The notes under the pieces are model-generated. The model saw only the letters and a list, made by a program, of their open reading frames with translations. It had not been told where the DNA came from and did no database searches. The translations under genes were made by a program, and so were the position numbers. This document shows positions 20,244-27,803 of a stretch of 64,000 nt of DNA, in pieces. Origin of the DNA: Paenibacillus massiliensis subsp. panacisoli DSM 21345 (GTDB lineage: Bacteria > Bacillota > Bacilli > Paenibacillales > Paenibacillaceae); contig NZ_AUFO01000001.1 in NCBI RefSeq assembly GCF_000426545.1, positions 434,001-498,000 on the forward strand, in the 5' to 3' direction. The stretch's first letter is position 1. Every line of letters begins with the position of its first letter.

Positions 20244-20963
20244 ATGCCGGATATTCATTGGGGCATTGCTTTTACGGCTGGACTCGTCTCTGCGCTGTCT
20301 CCATGCTGCTTACCACTTATCCCGGCCTATTTATCCTATATATCAGGTATTCCAGCTGGGGATAGGGGGCAGAATTCGCTTGCCATGGAGGAGCGACGTG
20401 TAAGGATGCTAACTCATGCGGTGGCATTTATCCTGGGCTTCTCGGCTGTATTTTATTCGCTAGGCGCAAGTGCAAGTCTGTTCAGCTACTGGTTCGGGCA
20501 GTACCGCGATATGCTTCGCTTGATATCTGCGATCTGTATGATTCTGATGGGACTGGTCGCTATGAATGTGCTTCGGGTTCATCTATTCATGAGGGATTAT
20601 CGGGTGCCTCTACGAATCAAGCCAGTAGGGTATGTGGGCTCACTTTTGGTCGGGATCGGCTTTGCGGCAGGGTGGACACCATGCATCGGTCCGATGCTGG
20701 CTGCGATTATTGCTCTGGCTGCTGTAGAGCATCAGCAATGGTTCTGGCTAATGACCTGTTACGTGGCAGGGTTCGCCATCCCTTTTGTAATTCTCGCTGC
20801 ATATGCGGGCTCAGGCCCACGGCTATCGGGACGATATGGGGCATGGTTGATGAAGCTGGGCGGAGGGATGCTTGTGCTAACAGGACTCTTGCTTCTTACA
20901 GACCACTGGGCAGACCTTAGTATTCTGCTCCAGCGCGTGACCCCCAATTGGCTGCGGCTGTAG
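20244..20963 (+). CDS. ccdA: CcdA-type cytochrome c biogenesis / thiol-disulfide transmembrane protein
   Basis: This 239-residue, six-helix membrane protein of the DsbD/CcdA family moves reducing equivalents from cytoplasmic thioredoxin to extracytoplasmic partners. The two family cysteine motifs are present: 'ALSPCCLPLIPAYLSYISG' in helix 1 and 'GWTPCIGPML' in helix 4. CcdA serves cytochrome c maturation and, in Bacillus, spore cortex thiol chemistry through StoA. The ATG at 20244 follows AAGGGGGAGG. It lies 20 bases downstream of znuB and ends at a terminator, so it may be the last gene of the Zur operon, an unusual partner. The exact physiological partner is not known from here. Confidence 0.87.
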   Translation: MPDIHWGIAFTAGLVSALSPCCLPLIPAYLSYISGIPAGDRGQNSLAMEERRVRMLTHAVAFILGFSAVFYSLGASASLFSYWFGQYRDMLRLISAICMILMGLVAMNVLRVHLFMRDYRVPLRIKPVGYVGSLLVGIGFAAGWTPCIGPMLAAIIALAAVEHQQWFWLMTCYVAGFAIPFVILAAYAGSGPRLSGRYGAWLMKLGGGMLVLTGLLLLTDHWADLSILLQRVTPNWLRL

Positions 20964-21099
20964 CCTGAGACAAACGATGATCAAGTTGTTATATGAGGCT
21001 ACAAATATTAAGTTCCTATGAGTGCGGACTCTACAGCAAACAACTACTACGTATGTATAATCTAAGTGAACAACGATATATAAAGGTTGAGTAGACAGC

Positions 21100-21136
21100 A
21101 GGGTGCCCGAATGAAGAATCGGAACACCCTCTTTTT
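21100..21136 (+). terminator. Terminator after the znu-ccdA transcript
   Basis: AGGGTG-CCCGA pairs with TCGG-ACACCCT, followed by a T run at 21132-21136. Confidence 0.75.
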
Positions 21137-21188
21137 GTTCTTTGAAAATTAGAGAATAAATATCTATGACCTGTGAAATAATCAAGTG

Positions 21189-22262
21189 TCATGTGAAATA
21201 ATCAATGTTTGCCTTCGGAAAATGCTCAAATATTCGTTCCGTAATGAACTCTCGCAGGGCCTGCTGCTGTTCATCCAGGTATACGTATTTATTTTGTCCC
21301 CAGCGTCCCCATTTTTTCTTTCGTTTCTCGATATCCATTTCGAGCTTGGTCTTGGGATATCTTTGCTCAATGACGGTCTTTGCGGTCTTCGTAAACCGGT
21401 GCTGGATCATCTCGAAGGTCAGATCCCGCTCGGCTTCAGGAGGCAATGTATCCGCCAGGCGCTCCAGCAACTCTGCATAGCCTTGCTCCCATCCGTCATA
21501 CCAGATAATAGGGGCTATAATGAAGCCTAATGGATAGCCTGCTGCAGCTACTTTGCCTGCGGCCTCAATGCGTTCATGAAAGCGTGAGGTTCCCGGCTCA
21601 AATTGCTTGATTACGTAGTCCGAGTTGACGCTAAAACGAATGCGTGTGTGTCCATTATGCTGCAGACCCAGCAACGGCTCTACATGATGGTATTTGGTTA
21701 CGAACCGAAGACGACCGAATTCTTCCTTGGCCATGAATTGAATCAGATCCCCCAGAGAGCCAGTAATATGCTCCAGACCTACAGGATCCGATGTACAAGC
21801 TGCTTCGAAGCGTGTGATCTCAGGTGCTCTTTCCTCAATATATCGCTTGGCGGACTTTAGGATATCGTCGGTATTGACATACACTCTGACATAAGGCTTG
21901 GCACCTAGGGTTGTCTGTAAATAGCAATAATGGCAATGCCCCATACAACCTGTGGAGATCGGAATGGCATATTCTGCCGATGGCTTTGACTGGTCAAAGG
22001 TTAATGTCTTGCGGAGGCCCACAACCAGCGTTCTTTTGGCCATACGGTACTTTTCCTGATCCGTTTCGCCCGGCAGGTTGGTAATTCGGTTATGAGAGGT
22101 TGTCATCTGATAAGGAATATTTTGTTCCTGAACCCAGTTCATAATATGCTGTCCCTTGGGATAATTCAGGGCATCTGGCTCAAAATAAACTAGATCGGGA
22201 ATAAACGGCTTGGTGAGCTGTAACGTTCGAGCTGGACGAGCCTCGCTTAGGGTTGCTCCGAT
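21189..22262 (-). CDS. splB: Spore photoproduct lyase (start region anomalous)
   Basis: SplB is a radical SAM enzyme that reverses the spore photoproduct thymine dimer during germination. The cluster motif CMGHCHYC and the segments 'KPSAEYAIPISTGC', 'TRFEAACTSDPVG' and the C-terminal 'NIDYFT' match the family. The first in-frame ATG is at 22142, but family-like sequence (KPFIPDLVYFEPDALNYP) continues upstream to at least 22211. No ATG, GTG or TTG occurs between there and a stop near 22296. A strong AAGGAGG (22277-22271) stands 8 bases before an ATC codon at 22262, which I use as the provisional start. Alternatively, an extra A in the A6 run at 22276-22281 broke an ATG start at 22287. Confidence 0.85.
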   Translation of the reverse strand: MGATLSEARPARTLQLTKPFIPDLVYFEPDALNYPKGQHIMNWVQEQNIPYQMTTSHNRITNLPGETDQEKYRMAKRTLVVGLRKTLTFDQSKPSAEYAIPISTGCMGHCHYCYLQTTLGAKPYVRVYVNTDDILKSAKRYIEERAPEITRFEAACTSDPVGLEHITGSLGDLIQFMAKEEFGRLRFVTKYHHVEPLLGLQHNGHTRIRFSVNSDYVIKQFEPGTSRFHERIEAAGKVAAAGYPLGFIIAPIIWYDGWEQGYAELLERLADTLPPEAERDLTFEMIQHRFTKTAKTVIEQRYPKTKLEMDIEKRKKKWGRWGQNKYVYLDEQQQALREFITERIFEHFPKANIDYFT

Positions 22263-22450
22263 CGGTTTCCCCTCCTTTTTTGACCATGCAGAATGTTAGG
22301 ATGACATCCTTAGGATGTGCTGATTTAGCGGGATCAAACGTGGCAATACATGTGAGCGAAGGGTGACAGGACTTGCCAATGAGTGTTGAGAACATGTATC
22401 ATGGTTTAAGCAATGTAACAGCAGCACAACGCTGAAAAGAGGGAAAGAAA

Positions 22451-22876
22451 ATGCCAACACCAAGCATGGAAGATTATCTGGAGCGAATTTACAAGTTGAT
22501 TGATGAGAAAGGGTACGCAAGGGTCTCGGATATTGCCGAAGGTCTTGAAGTACACCCTTCATCGGTAACGAAGATGATCCAGAAGCTGGATAAGGATGAA
22601 TATTTGATATATGAGAAATACAGAGGCTTGATTCTGACTCCCAAGGGCAAGAAGGTCGGCAAGCGCCTGGTGGATCGCCATCATTTACTAGAAGAATTTT
22701 TGGAACTGATTGGTGTAGATGAGGAGCATATATATAGGGACGTCGAAGGAATTGAGCATCACTTAAGCTGGAACTCCATCACTTGTATTGAGACGCTTGT
22801 GGAGTATTTCCGTCAGGACGATAGCCGAATTAAGGATCTTCGTCATATTCAGGAGGAGCTTGCCAAGGAATCTTGA
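22451..22876 (+). CDS. mntR: Manganese-responsive regulator MntR
   Basis: This DtxR-family repressor of manganese uptake has 141 residues. All six MntR metal ligands fall at the B. subtilis positions: Asp8, Glu11, His77, Glu99, Glu102 and His103. The N-terminal winged helix ('[24 protein letters not shown]') binds DNA. The ATG follows GAGGGAAAG. It is divergent from splB. In B. subtilis mntR is beside yqhO, whereas here other genes lie between. No manganese transporter is visible in the window. Confidence 0.95.
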   Translation: MPTPSMEDYLERIYKLIDEKGYARVSDIAEGLEVHPSSVTKMIQKLDKDEYLIYEKYRGLILTPKGKKVGKRLVDRHHLLEEFLELIGVDEEHIYRDVEGIEHHLSWNSITCIETLVEYFRQDDSRIKDLRHIQEELAKES

Positions 22877-22928
22877 TGAGGATTCATAAGCTATTGCAAC
22901 GGAATATGAGTCTGCTTGCCTTTTCTTG

Positions 22929-22948
22929 ACGTCTGAAGACGTTTTTTT
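22929..22948 (+). terminator. Terminator-like hairpin after mntR
   Basis: ACGTCT-GA-AGACGT is a perfect inverted repeat followed by seven T. Confidence 0.6.
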
Positions 22949-23040
22949 AGATGATAAAATTTATTAGTTTTCAGCGGAGCTGAAACAATTCTATCATTAC
23001 AAGAAACTTCATCCAAGCGCGGTCTGTCTTCTGTGAAAGT

Positions 23041-23061
23041 ACGTCGTTAGACGTTTTTTTT
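23041..23061 (+). terminator. Second terminator-like hairpin, upstream of the gene at 23164
   Basis: ACGTC-GTTA-GACGT is followed by eight T. Its 3' arm is also complementary to the 5' arm of the hairpin at 22929, so the two could pair alternatively. It may attenuate the downstream gene. Confidence 0.5.
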
Positions 23062-23163
23062 ATTTTGCGGAGGACCGCAACCAACGTATCCTTTGGAACG
23101 TCTATCCTTTATAGACAACTCTTGTTGGCTGTAGAACTGAATAGAATGTTTCGGAGGTCAGAG

Positions 23164-24786
23164 ATGTACAAGAAATGGTTCAAGACTTGGATGATTTGCG
23201 TAGTCATGCTATCCAGCATATTCGCACAGACGACAATATCGGCGGCAGCTCAAGATATCCGACTGGCACTTGATGGACAGACGCTTGATAGCGATGTGGC
23301 GCCGTACATAACAAGCAATAATGTAACGATGGTTCCTCTTAGAGTCATAAGTAACGGACTGGGTGCCTCAGTAGACTGGCAACAAGCTACGGAGACAGTA
23401 ATCATTACGGGGAACGGCACTCAGCTCATGATGAGCAGGGGAGATCGATCTGCCCTGGTGAATGGTAGCCCCGTTGCGCTGGATTCAGCTGTGCAGACTA
23501 GAAATGGACGAGTGATGGTACCGCTACGCTTCATTGGGGAAACGCTTGGTCTACAGGTGGATTGGAATGCTTCGACCAGATGGATTACACTGCAATCCGG
23601 GTCAGGTCAAGGAAGCATAGCTCCTTCTTTGCCGGGAAATACGGCTAATCCATCTACGGATTCTGGCAGCTCACGTCCAACACCTTCTGTACAAGCCTCT
23701 TCCTCCATGAGGGGAGCCTGGGTAGCGACTGTCAATGGCGACTGGCCATCGGCATCAGCCAAGAATAGTGCGCAGAAGCAGCGTCAGGAATTCACAGCGC
23801 TACTGGATGATCTGCAAGCCATGGGCATCAATGCGGTATTTGTTCAGGTACGGGCAAGCGGTGATGCGATCTATACCTCCAAGCTAGTTCCCTGGAGTAG
23901 GTACTTGACCAATACACAGGGGAAAGACCCTGGCTATGATCCATTAGCCTTCATGATTGAAGAGACACACGCCAGAGGGATGGAGTTCCATGCGTGGTTC
24001 AACCCGTTCCGGGCCAATACGACCAGTGCCAAGACGGGACTCGCTAGCAATCATGTGGTGAACGAGCACCCGAACTGGATCGTGAATACAGGTAGCCAGC
24101 TGTACATTAACCCAGGAATACCGCAAGCACGTCAGCACATTATTGATGCGATCATGGAGGTCGTCAACAATTATGATATTGACGGTGTGCATCTGGATGA
24201 CTATTTCTATCCATACAGCGGGAGCTTTAATGATGATGCGACATATAAGGAGTCAAATGGCGTCTTCTCGAATAAGGGTGACTGGCGTCGGAACAATATC
24301 AATGTGTTCGTTAAAGAGCTAGGTGCATCTATCCATGCCAGCAAGCCGAAGGTTGAATTCGGGATTAGCCCATTTGGTGTATGGCGGAATAAATCGGTAG
24401 ATATCACAGGCTCGAACACAAAGGCAGGCGTAACCGCATACGATACGACCTTTGCAGATGTACGTACCTGGATCAAGCAGGAATACATTGATTATGTCGT
24501 TCCACAGGTCTATTGGAGTATTGGCTTCGCGGCTGCACCTTATGATACGTTGGTATCCTGGTGGGCTGGGGAAGTGAAGGGAACGAAGGTCAAGCTGTAT
24601 ATAGGTCATGCCCCGTACAAATTAGGTACGCCTGAGAAGGGCTGGCAGACAGCTCAGCAAATTATTGATCAGTTAGCATGGAATGAGAGCTACCCTGAGG
24701 TTAAGGGGGACATTTTCTTCAGTGCCCAGCATTTACGCAAAAATCCACTCGGTCTGAGTGAGCTTCTCAAATCCTATTATCAGTAA
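23164..24786 (+). CDS. Secreted GHL10-family (DUF187) glycosyl-hydrolase-like protein with copper-amine-oxidase-like domain
   Basis: This 540-residue exported protein begins with a signal peptide (to about residue 30, 'TTISAAAQ'). Two Cu_amine_oxidN1-type repeats follow (about 32-155; 'NVTMVPLRVISNGLGASVDW' and 'RVMVPLRFIGETLGLQVDW'), then a Pro/Ser/Thr linker. From about 180 comes a GHL10/YngK-like TIM-barrel with 'MRGAWVATVNGDWP', 'GINAVFVQVRASGDA', 'FHAWFNPFRAN' and 'DIDGVHLDDYFYP'. The last motif carries probable catalytic acids. The start is the ATG at 23164, with GGAGG 7 bases before it. It probably acts on cell-wall or environmental polysaccharide; the substrate is unknown. It ends in a strong terminator. 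Confidence 0.88.
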   Translation: MYKKWFKTWMICVVMLSSIFAQTTISAAAQDIRLALDGQTLDSDVAPYITSNNVTMVPLRVISNGLGASVDWQQATETVIITGNGTQLMMSRGDRSALVNGSPVALDSAVQTRNGRVMVPLRFIGETLGLQVDWNASTRWITLQSGSGQGSIAPSLPGNTANPSTDSGSSRPTPSVQASSSMRGAWVATVNGDWPSASAKNSAQKQRQEFTALLDDLQAMGINAVFVQVRASGDAIYTSKLVPWSRYLTNTQGKDPGYDPLAFMIEETHARGMEFHAWFNPFRANTTSAKTGLASNHVVNEHPNWIVNTGSQLYINPGIPQARQHIIDAIMEVVNNYDIDGVHLDDYFYPYSGSFNDDATYKESNGVFSNKGDWRRNNINVFVKELGASIHASKPKVEFGISPFGVWRNKSVDITGSNTKAGVTAYDTTFADVRTWIKQEYIDYVVPQVYWSIGFAAAPYDTLVSWWAGEVKGTKVKLYIGHAPYKLGTPEKGWQTAQQIIDQLAWNESYPEVKGDIFFSAQHLRKNPLGLSELLKSYYQ

Positions 24787-24794
24787 AATGACAG

Positions 24795-24844
24795 CAAAAA
24801 CAGCAGCGACACCCGACATGCTTGGGTCCTCGCTGCTGTTTTTG
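24795..24844. terminator. Bidirectional terminator
   Basis: AAAAACAGCAGCGA pairs with TCGCTGCTGTTTTT, with an inner ACCC/GGGT pair. It serves the convergent genes ending at 24786 and 24914. Confidence 0.85.
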
Positions 24845-24913
24845 CTGAGAGGCTGAAGCTCAGTTGTTCCATAACGATGTTCACTTATAATGCATTGCTT
24901 CGGCTGTGTTCAC

Positions 24914-25894
24914 CTATGCTACGGTGGCTTTGTTGGCAGCCTGTCGCAGCTCTGTACGGCGACCAAGCAAGTAGCCAATCAAGGAAGCCATCATTTGCTG
25001 AAAGACCATTCCCAGCACAACCGGGACGGCAACTGGAGGAGGGAAGAACGTAACAGCGAGTACAGCGCCTGCGCTAATATTCCGCATTCCCCCGTTGAAC
25101 ATGAGAGCTACCTGATCGGCTTCATTCCATCTCAGCAAGCGAGAGCTCAAGTAGCATAATAAGTAGCCTATGGCTGCCAGTAAAATAATGACGAGGGCCA
25201 TGCCGATGAGCGGCCAGTCAATATTCGTGAGATAGGGTGCAACCACCGAGCCATTAATGGCAACAACAACAGCCATGAACAGCTTGGAGAAAGGGTTCAG
25301 CCTAGGTCCCCAAATCGGTGCAATAGCACCCTTGGTCCATTCGTTTAACATCATTCCGACCAGAGAAGGAACGACAATCATCCAGAACAGACTGCCCATC
25401 ATAGCCGCAGAATCCAGTTGGATACTCGTGCCTAGCAATAATGACATAATGCCTGGAACGATAAACGGAGCAAGCAACGTGTCGATCAGAATGATGCTAA
25501 GTGTAAGTGCAATATTGCCACGATAGATCGACACCCAGATAAAGCTGGAAATCCCGGTTGGTATCACAGCGGCTAGCACCATTCCGGTAATGGTATAGGC
25601 ATCTGTCGGATATACGAGATGACCTAGCCCCAAGGCGACCAACGGCATGGCAAGATGCAAAATGAACAGACATACAATTAGAGGTAGCGGCTTCCGCAGA
25701 ACGCCTACTAAATCACGAAAGCTCAGACTGATGCTGCCTGCAAAGGTCATGAATGCAAACAGCCATGGAGATAAAAACGTATAAGGCGAAAGCATACTTC
25801 CACATAGCACACCAATCAAAATGCTGGCTGGTGTAATAAGGGGCATAATACGATTCAATCGTTGGTTCAGAACCTGTAGCATAAAATTAGACAT
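24914..25894 (-). CDS. Bile acid:sodium symporter family membrane protein
   Basis: This protein of about 326 residues has nine to ten hydrophobic helices and the SBF-family feel of 'VLAAVIPTGISSFIWVSIYRG' and 'MFNGGMRNISAGAVLAVTF'. The latter is the crossover region with conserved Asn-Gly-Gly. Family members import organic anions with sodium; the Bacillus relative YocS is similar, but the ligand here is unknown. I choose the ATG at 25894 (MSNFMLQVLNQ), with GGGA at good spacing. The ATG at 25906 lacks a ribosome site. It is single-gene and divergent from murB. Confidence 0.85.
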   Translation of the reverse strand: MSNFMLQVLNQRLNRIMPLITPASILIGVLCGSMLSPYTFLSPWLFAFMTFAGSISLSFRDLVGVLRKPLPLIVCLFILHLAMPLVALGLGHLVYPTDAYTITGMVLAAVIPTGISSFIWVSIYRGNIALTLSIILIDTLLAPFIVPGIMSLLLGTSIQLDSAAMMGSLFWMIVVPSLVGMMLNEWTKGAIAPIWGPRLNPFSKLFMAVVVAINGSVVAPYLTNIDWPLIGMALVIILLAAIGYLLCYLSSRLLRWNEADQVALMFNGGMRNISAGAVLAVTFFPPPVAVPVVLGMVFQQMMASLIGYLLGRRTELRQAANKATVA

Positions 25895-26004
25895 CCCTTT
25901 TCCCATATGATTTTCTATTATACATCTTTGAAGCAGTCAGGAATTTGTTTTTTTGGCAAACGTTCAAATGTATTACTTTGTGCATAGGATGAGAATGCGG
26001 CGTA

Positions 26005-26013
26005 TGATATAAT
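26005..26013 (+). promoter_or_regulatory. Extended -10 promoter of murB
   Basis: TGA-TATAAT at 26005-26013 has no recognisable -35 hexamer at the correct distance. The leader would be about 25 bases. Confidence 0.6.
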
Positions 26014-26043
26014 GTTCCATGCGAACTTAACAAGGTGGTTGAA

Positions 26044-26958
26044 ATGATGAATTCCTATCAAGAATTATGCAAAAAAATATTTAGTGATTTTCCTGAGGCA
26101 CACACAAAATACGCAGAGCCTATCTCGAAGCATACATATACCCGTCTAGGCGGTGCAGCGGATCTGCTGATGTTTCCCACCGCGGTGGAGGAGGTCGCAA
26201 CCATTGTTCAGCGGACGAAGGCACATGATATTCCGCTGACGATCCTTGGCTATGGCTCCAATATGATTGTCAGAGACGGCGGCATTCGTGGTGTGACCAT
26301 GTCTCTTCAGCATTTGAATGGAATTGATATCCATGAGGGCATTATGAAGGCACAGGCAGGATCCTCTATTATTGATGTCTCGCGGGCCGCGCTACGAGCA
26401 AGCTTGACGGGACTGGAATTTGCCTGTGGTATCCCCGGCTCTACCGGTGGGGCTCTGTACATGAATGCTGGTGCTTACGGAGGAGAGATGACAGACGTAG
26501 TCATTCGTGCCACCATCGTGACTGAACAAGGTGAGATCGTGGTGATGAGCAAGGATGAAATGGAGCTGGCTTATCGTCATAGCAGGTTCATGCAGACAAC
26601 AGACATTATTGTCGACGTGACATTTCAGTTGACTCCGGGGGACCCGGCGCTCATTCGTGCCAAGATGGAGGAACTAACTCTGGCGAGAGAATCGAAGCAG
26701 CCGTTGGAATACCCGTCATGCGGAAGTGTGTTCAAGCGTCCGCCAGGATATTTTGCAGGTAAGCTGATTCAGGATTGTGATCTTCAGGGAACCCGAATTG
26801 GTGGTGCAGAGGTGTCTACGAAGCATTCAGGCTTCATTGTGAACGTGGACCATGCTACTGCCCAAGATTATATTGATCTGATCGCACTGGTACAGCAGCG
26901 TGTCCGTGAGAAATTCCAGGTTGAGCTGGAGACCGAGGTAATTATCATCGGGGAATAG
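26044..26958 (+). CDS. murB: UDP-N-acetylenolpyruvoylglucosamine reductase
   Basis: MurB reduces the enolpyruvyl group to give UDP-N-acetylmuramate, an early cytoplasmic step of peptidoglycan synthesis. The FAD-binding region is visible as 'YTRLGGAADLLMFP', 'LTILGYGSNMIVRDGG' and 'GLEFACGIPGSTGGALYMNAGAYGGE', the last split over residues 120-145. The short form (304 residues) with 'YPSCGSVFKRP' identifies a type II enzyme as in Gram-positives. AAGGTGG precedes tandem ATGs at 26044 and 26047; either may be used. It is monocistronic, with a terminator at 27003-27044. Confidence 0.95.
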   Translation: MMNSYQELCKKIFSDFPEAHTKYAEPISKHTYTRLGGAADLLMFPTAVEEVATIVQRTKAHDIPLTILGYGSNMIVRDGGIRGVTMSLQHLNGIDIHEGIMKAQAGSSIIDVSRAALRASLTGLEFACGIPGSTGGALYMNAGAYGGEMTDVVIRATIVTEQGEIVVMSKDEMELAYRHSRFMQTTDIIVDVTFQLTPGDPALIRAKMEELTLARESKQPLEYPSCGSVFKRPPGYFAGKLIQDCDLQGTRIGGAEVSTKHSGFIVNVDHATAQDYIDLIALVQQRVREKFQVELETEVIIIGE

Positions 26959-27002
26959 AGCCCATAGCTGCTTCTGCAGCTGCTTGCAGTGGCAAGATTC
27001 AG

Positions 27003-27044
27003 AGCCGCTATACGATTCGTCGTATGGCGGTTCCTTCTTTTTTC
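27003..27044 (+). terminator. Terminator after murB
   Basis: AGCCGCTATACGA pairs with TCGTATGGCGGTT over a 4-base loop, followed by a T-rich run. Confidence 0.8.
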
Positions 27045-27098
27045 TTGACTTTTTAGCCGCTTGTCATGATATAGTTATGTAGACCAATTGTTATATTA
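27045..27098 (+). promoter_or_regulatory. Promoter and LmrA/YxaF-like operator of the tetR gene
   Basis: TTGACT (27045-27050) and an extended TGA-TATAGT (-10 at 27070-27075) form the promoter. Directly downstream, TAGACCAATTGTTATATT (27080-27097) resembles the operator I recall for B. subtilis LmrA/YxaF (AWAGACCRGTCWMTATWTTT), matching at about 15 positions. It would cover the transcription start and allow self-repression. Confidence 0.6.
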
Positions 27099-27110
27099 AA
27101 TTTTAAGGGT

Positions 27111-27707
27111 GTGAGTGTGTGTGTGAAAAAAAATAGCTCGAAGGACTTAATCATTGATACAGCCGCAAGATTATTCTTCTCACAAGGCTATCATGCTACA
27201 GGTCTGAACCAGATTCTGAAGGAAAGTCAGGCGCCAAAGGGTTCCCTATATCATTATTTCCCTCAGGGCAAGGAAGAGCTAGCTCATGAATGCATTCATC
27301 AGACCAATCTACACATAAAGAGCCGGTTTGAGGAGTTTTTTGCAAAGTACGACAATACTGCCGATGCGATTCAGGCTTTTATTCGTTCCATGGCGGATGA
27401 AGCGGAGAGCAACGGCTATACGGGGTTCATGCCCTTCAGCCTGTGGGCCGCTGTTGAGACGGCCTGCGTCAGCCCACGCCTGCGCGAGGCATCCCAGGCT
27501 GTATTTGTGGATTGGCAGGAGATTATTTCTGAAAGTCTACACAAAGACGGCTTCTCTGATCAACAAGCGGAGGAGATTGCTCTGCTTATTATTTCCCTCA
27601 TGGAGGGAGCCCTGATTATTAGCTTGACTCGCCAGGACAAGACACCGCTACTCACGGCGGCCGAATTTTTGGTCAAAGTGGCAAGGAATCCTGTGCAAGA
27701 GGCTTAG
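27111..27707 (+). CDS. TetR/AcrR-family repressor, LmrA/YxaF type
   Basis: This 198-residue regulator has an N-terminal TetR helix-turn-helix ('LFFSQGYHATGLNQILKESQAPKGSLYHYFP', shown here in part, residues about 17-47). The helical ligand-binding C-domain is of the YxaF/LmrA subgroup, which ends with 'LLIISLMEGALIISLTRQDK'. Several in-frame GTG codons (27111, 27117, 27123) follow AAGGGTG; the exact start is uncertain. It is followed after about 95 bases by an LmrB-like exporter, the regulator-efflux arrangement known for lmrAB of B. subtilis (lincomycin/puromycin resistance). The inducer is probably a drug or flavonoid-like compound. Confidence 0.85.
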   Translation: MSVCVKKNSSKDLIIDTAARLFFSQGYHATGLNQILKESQAPKGSLYHYFPQGKEELAHECIHQTNLHIKSRFEEFFAKYDNTADAIQAFIRSMADEAESNGYTGFMPFSLWAAVETACVSPRLREASQAVFVDWQEIISESLHKDGFSDQQAEEIALLIISLMEGALIISLTRQDKTPLLTAAEFLVKVARNPVQEA

Positions 27708-27803
27708 TTTTTGCTATTACACAGAATATTTACAGAGAGATAGGTTGAACTTAAAGCGTAATTTATTTGGTTTAACTTATCATTGGATAGAGGAGGATGG
27801 ATC

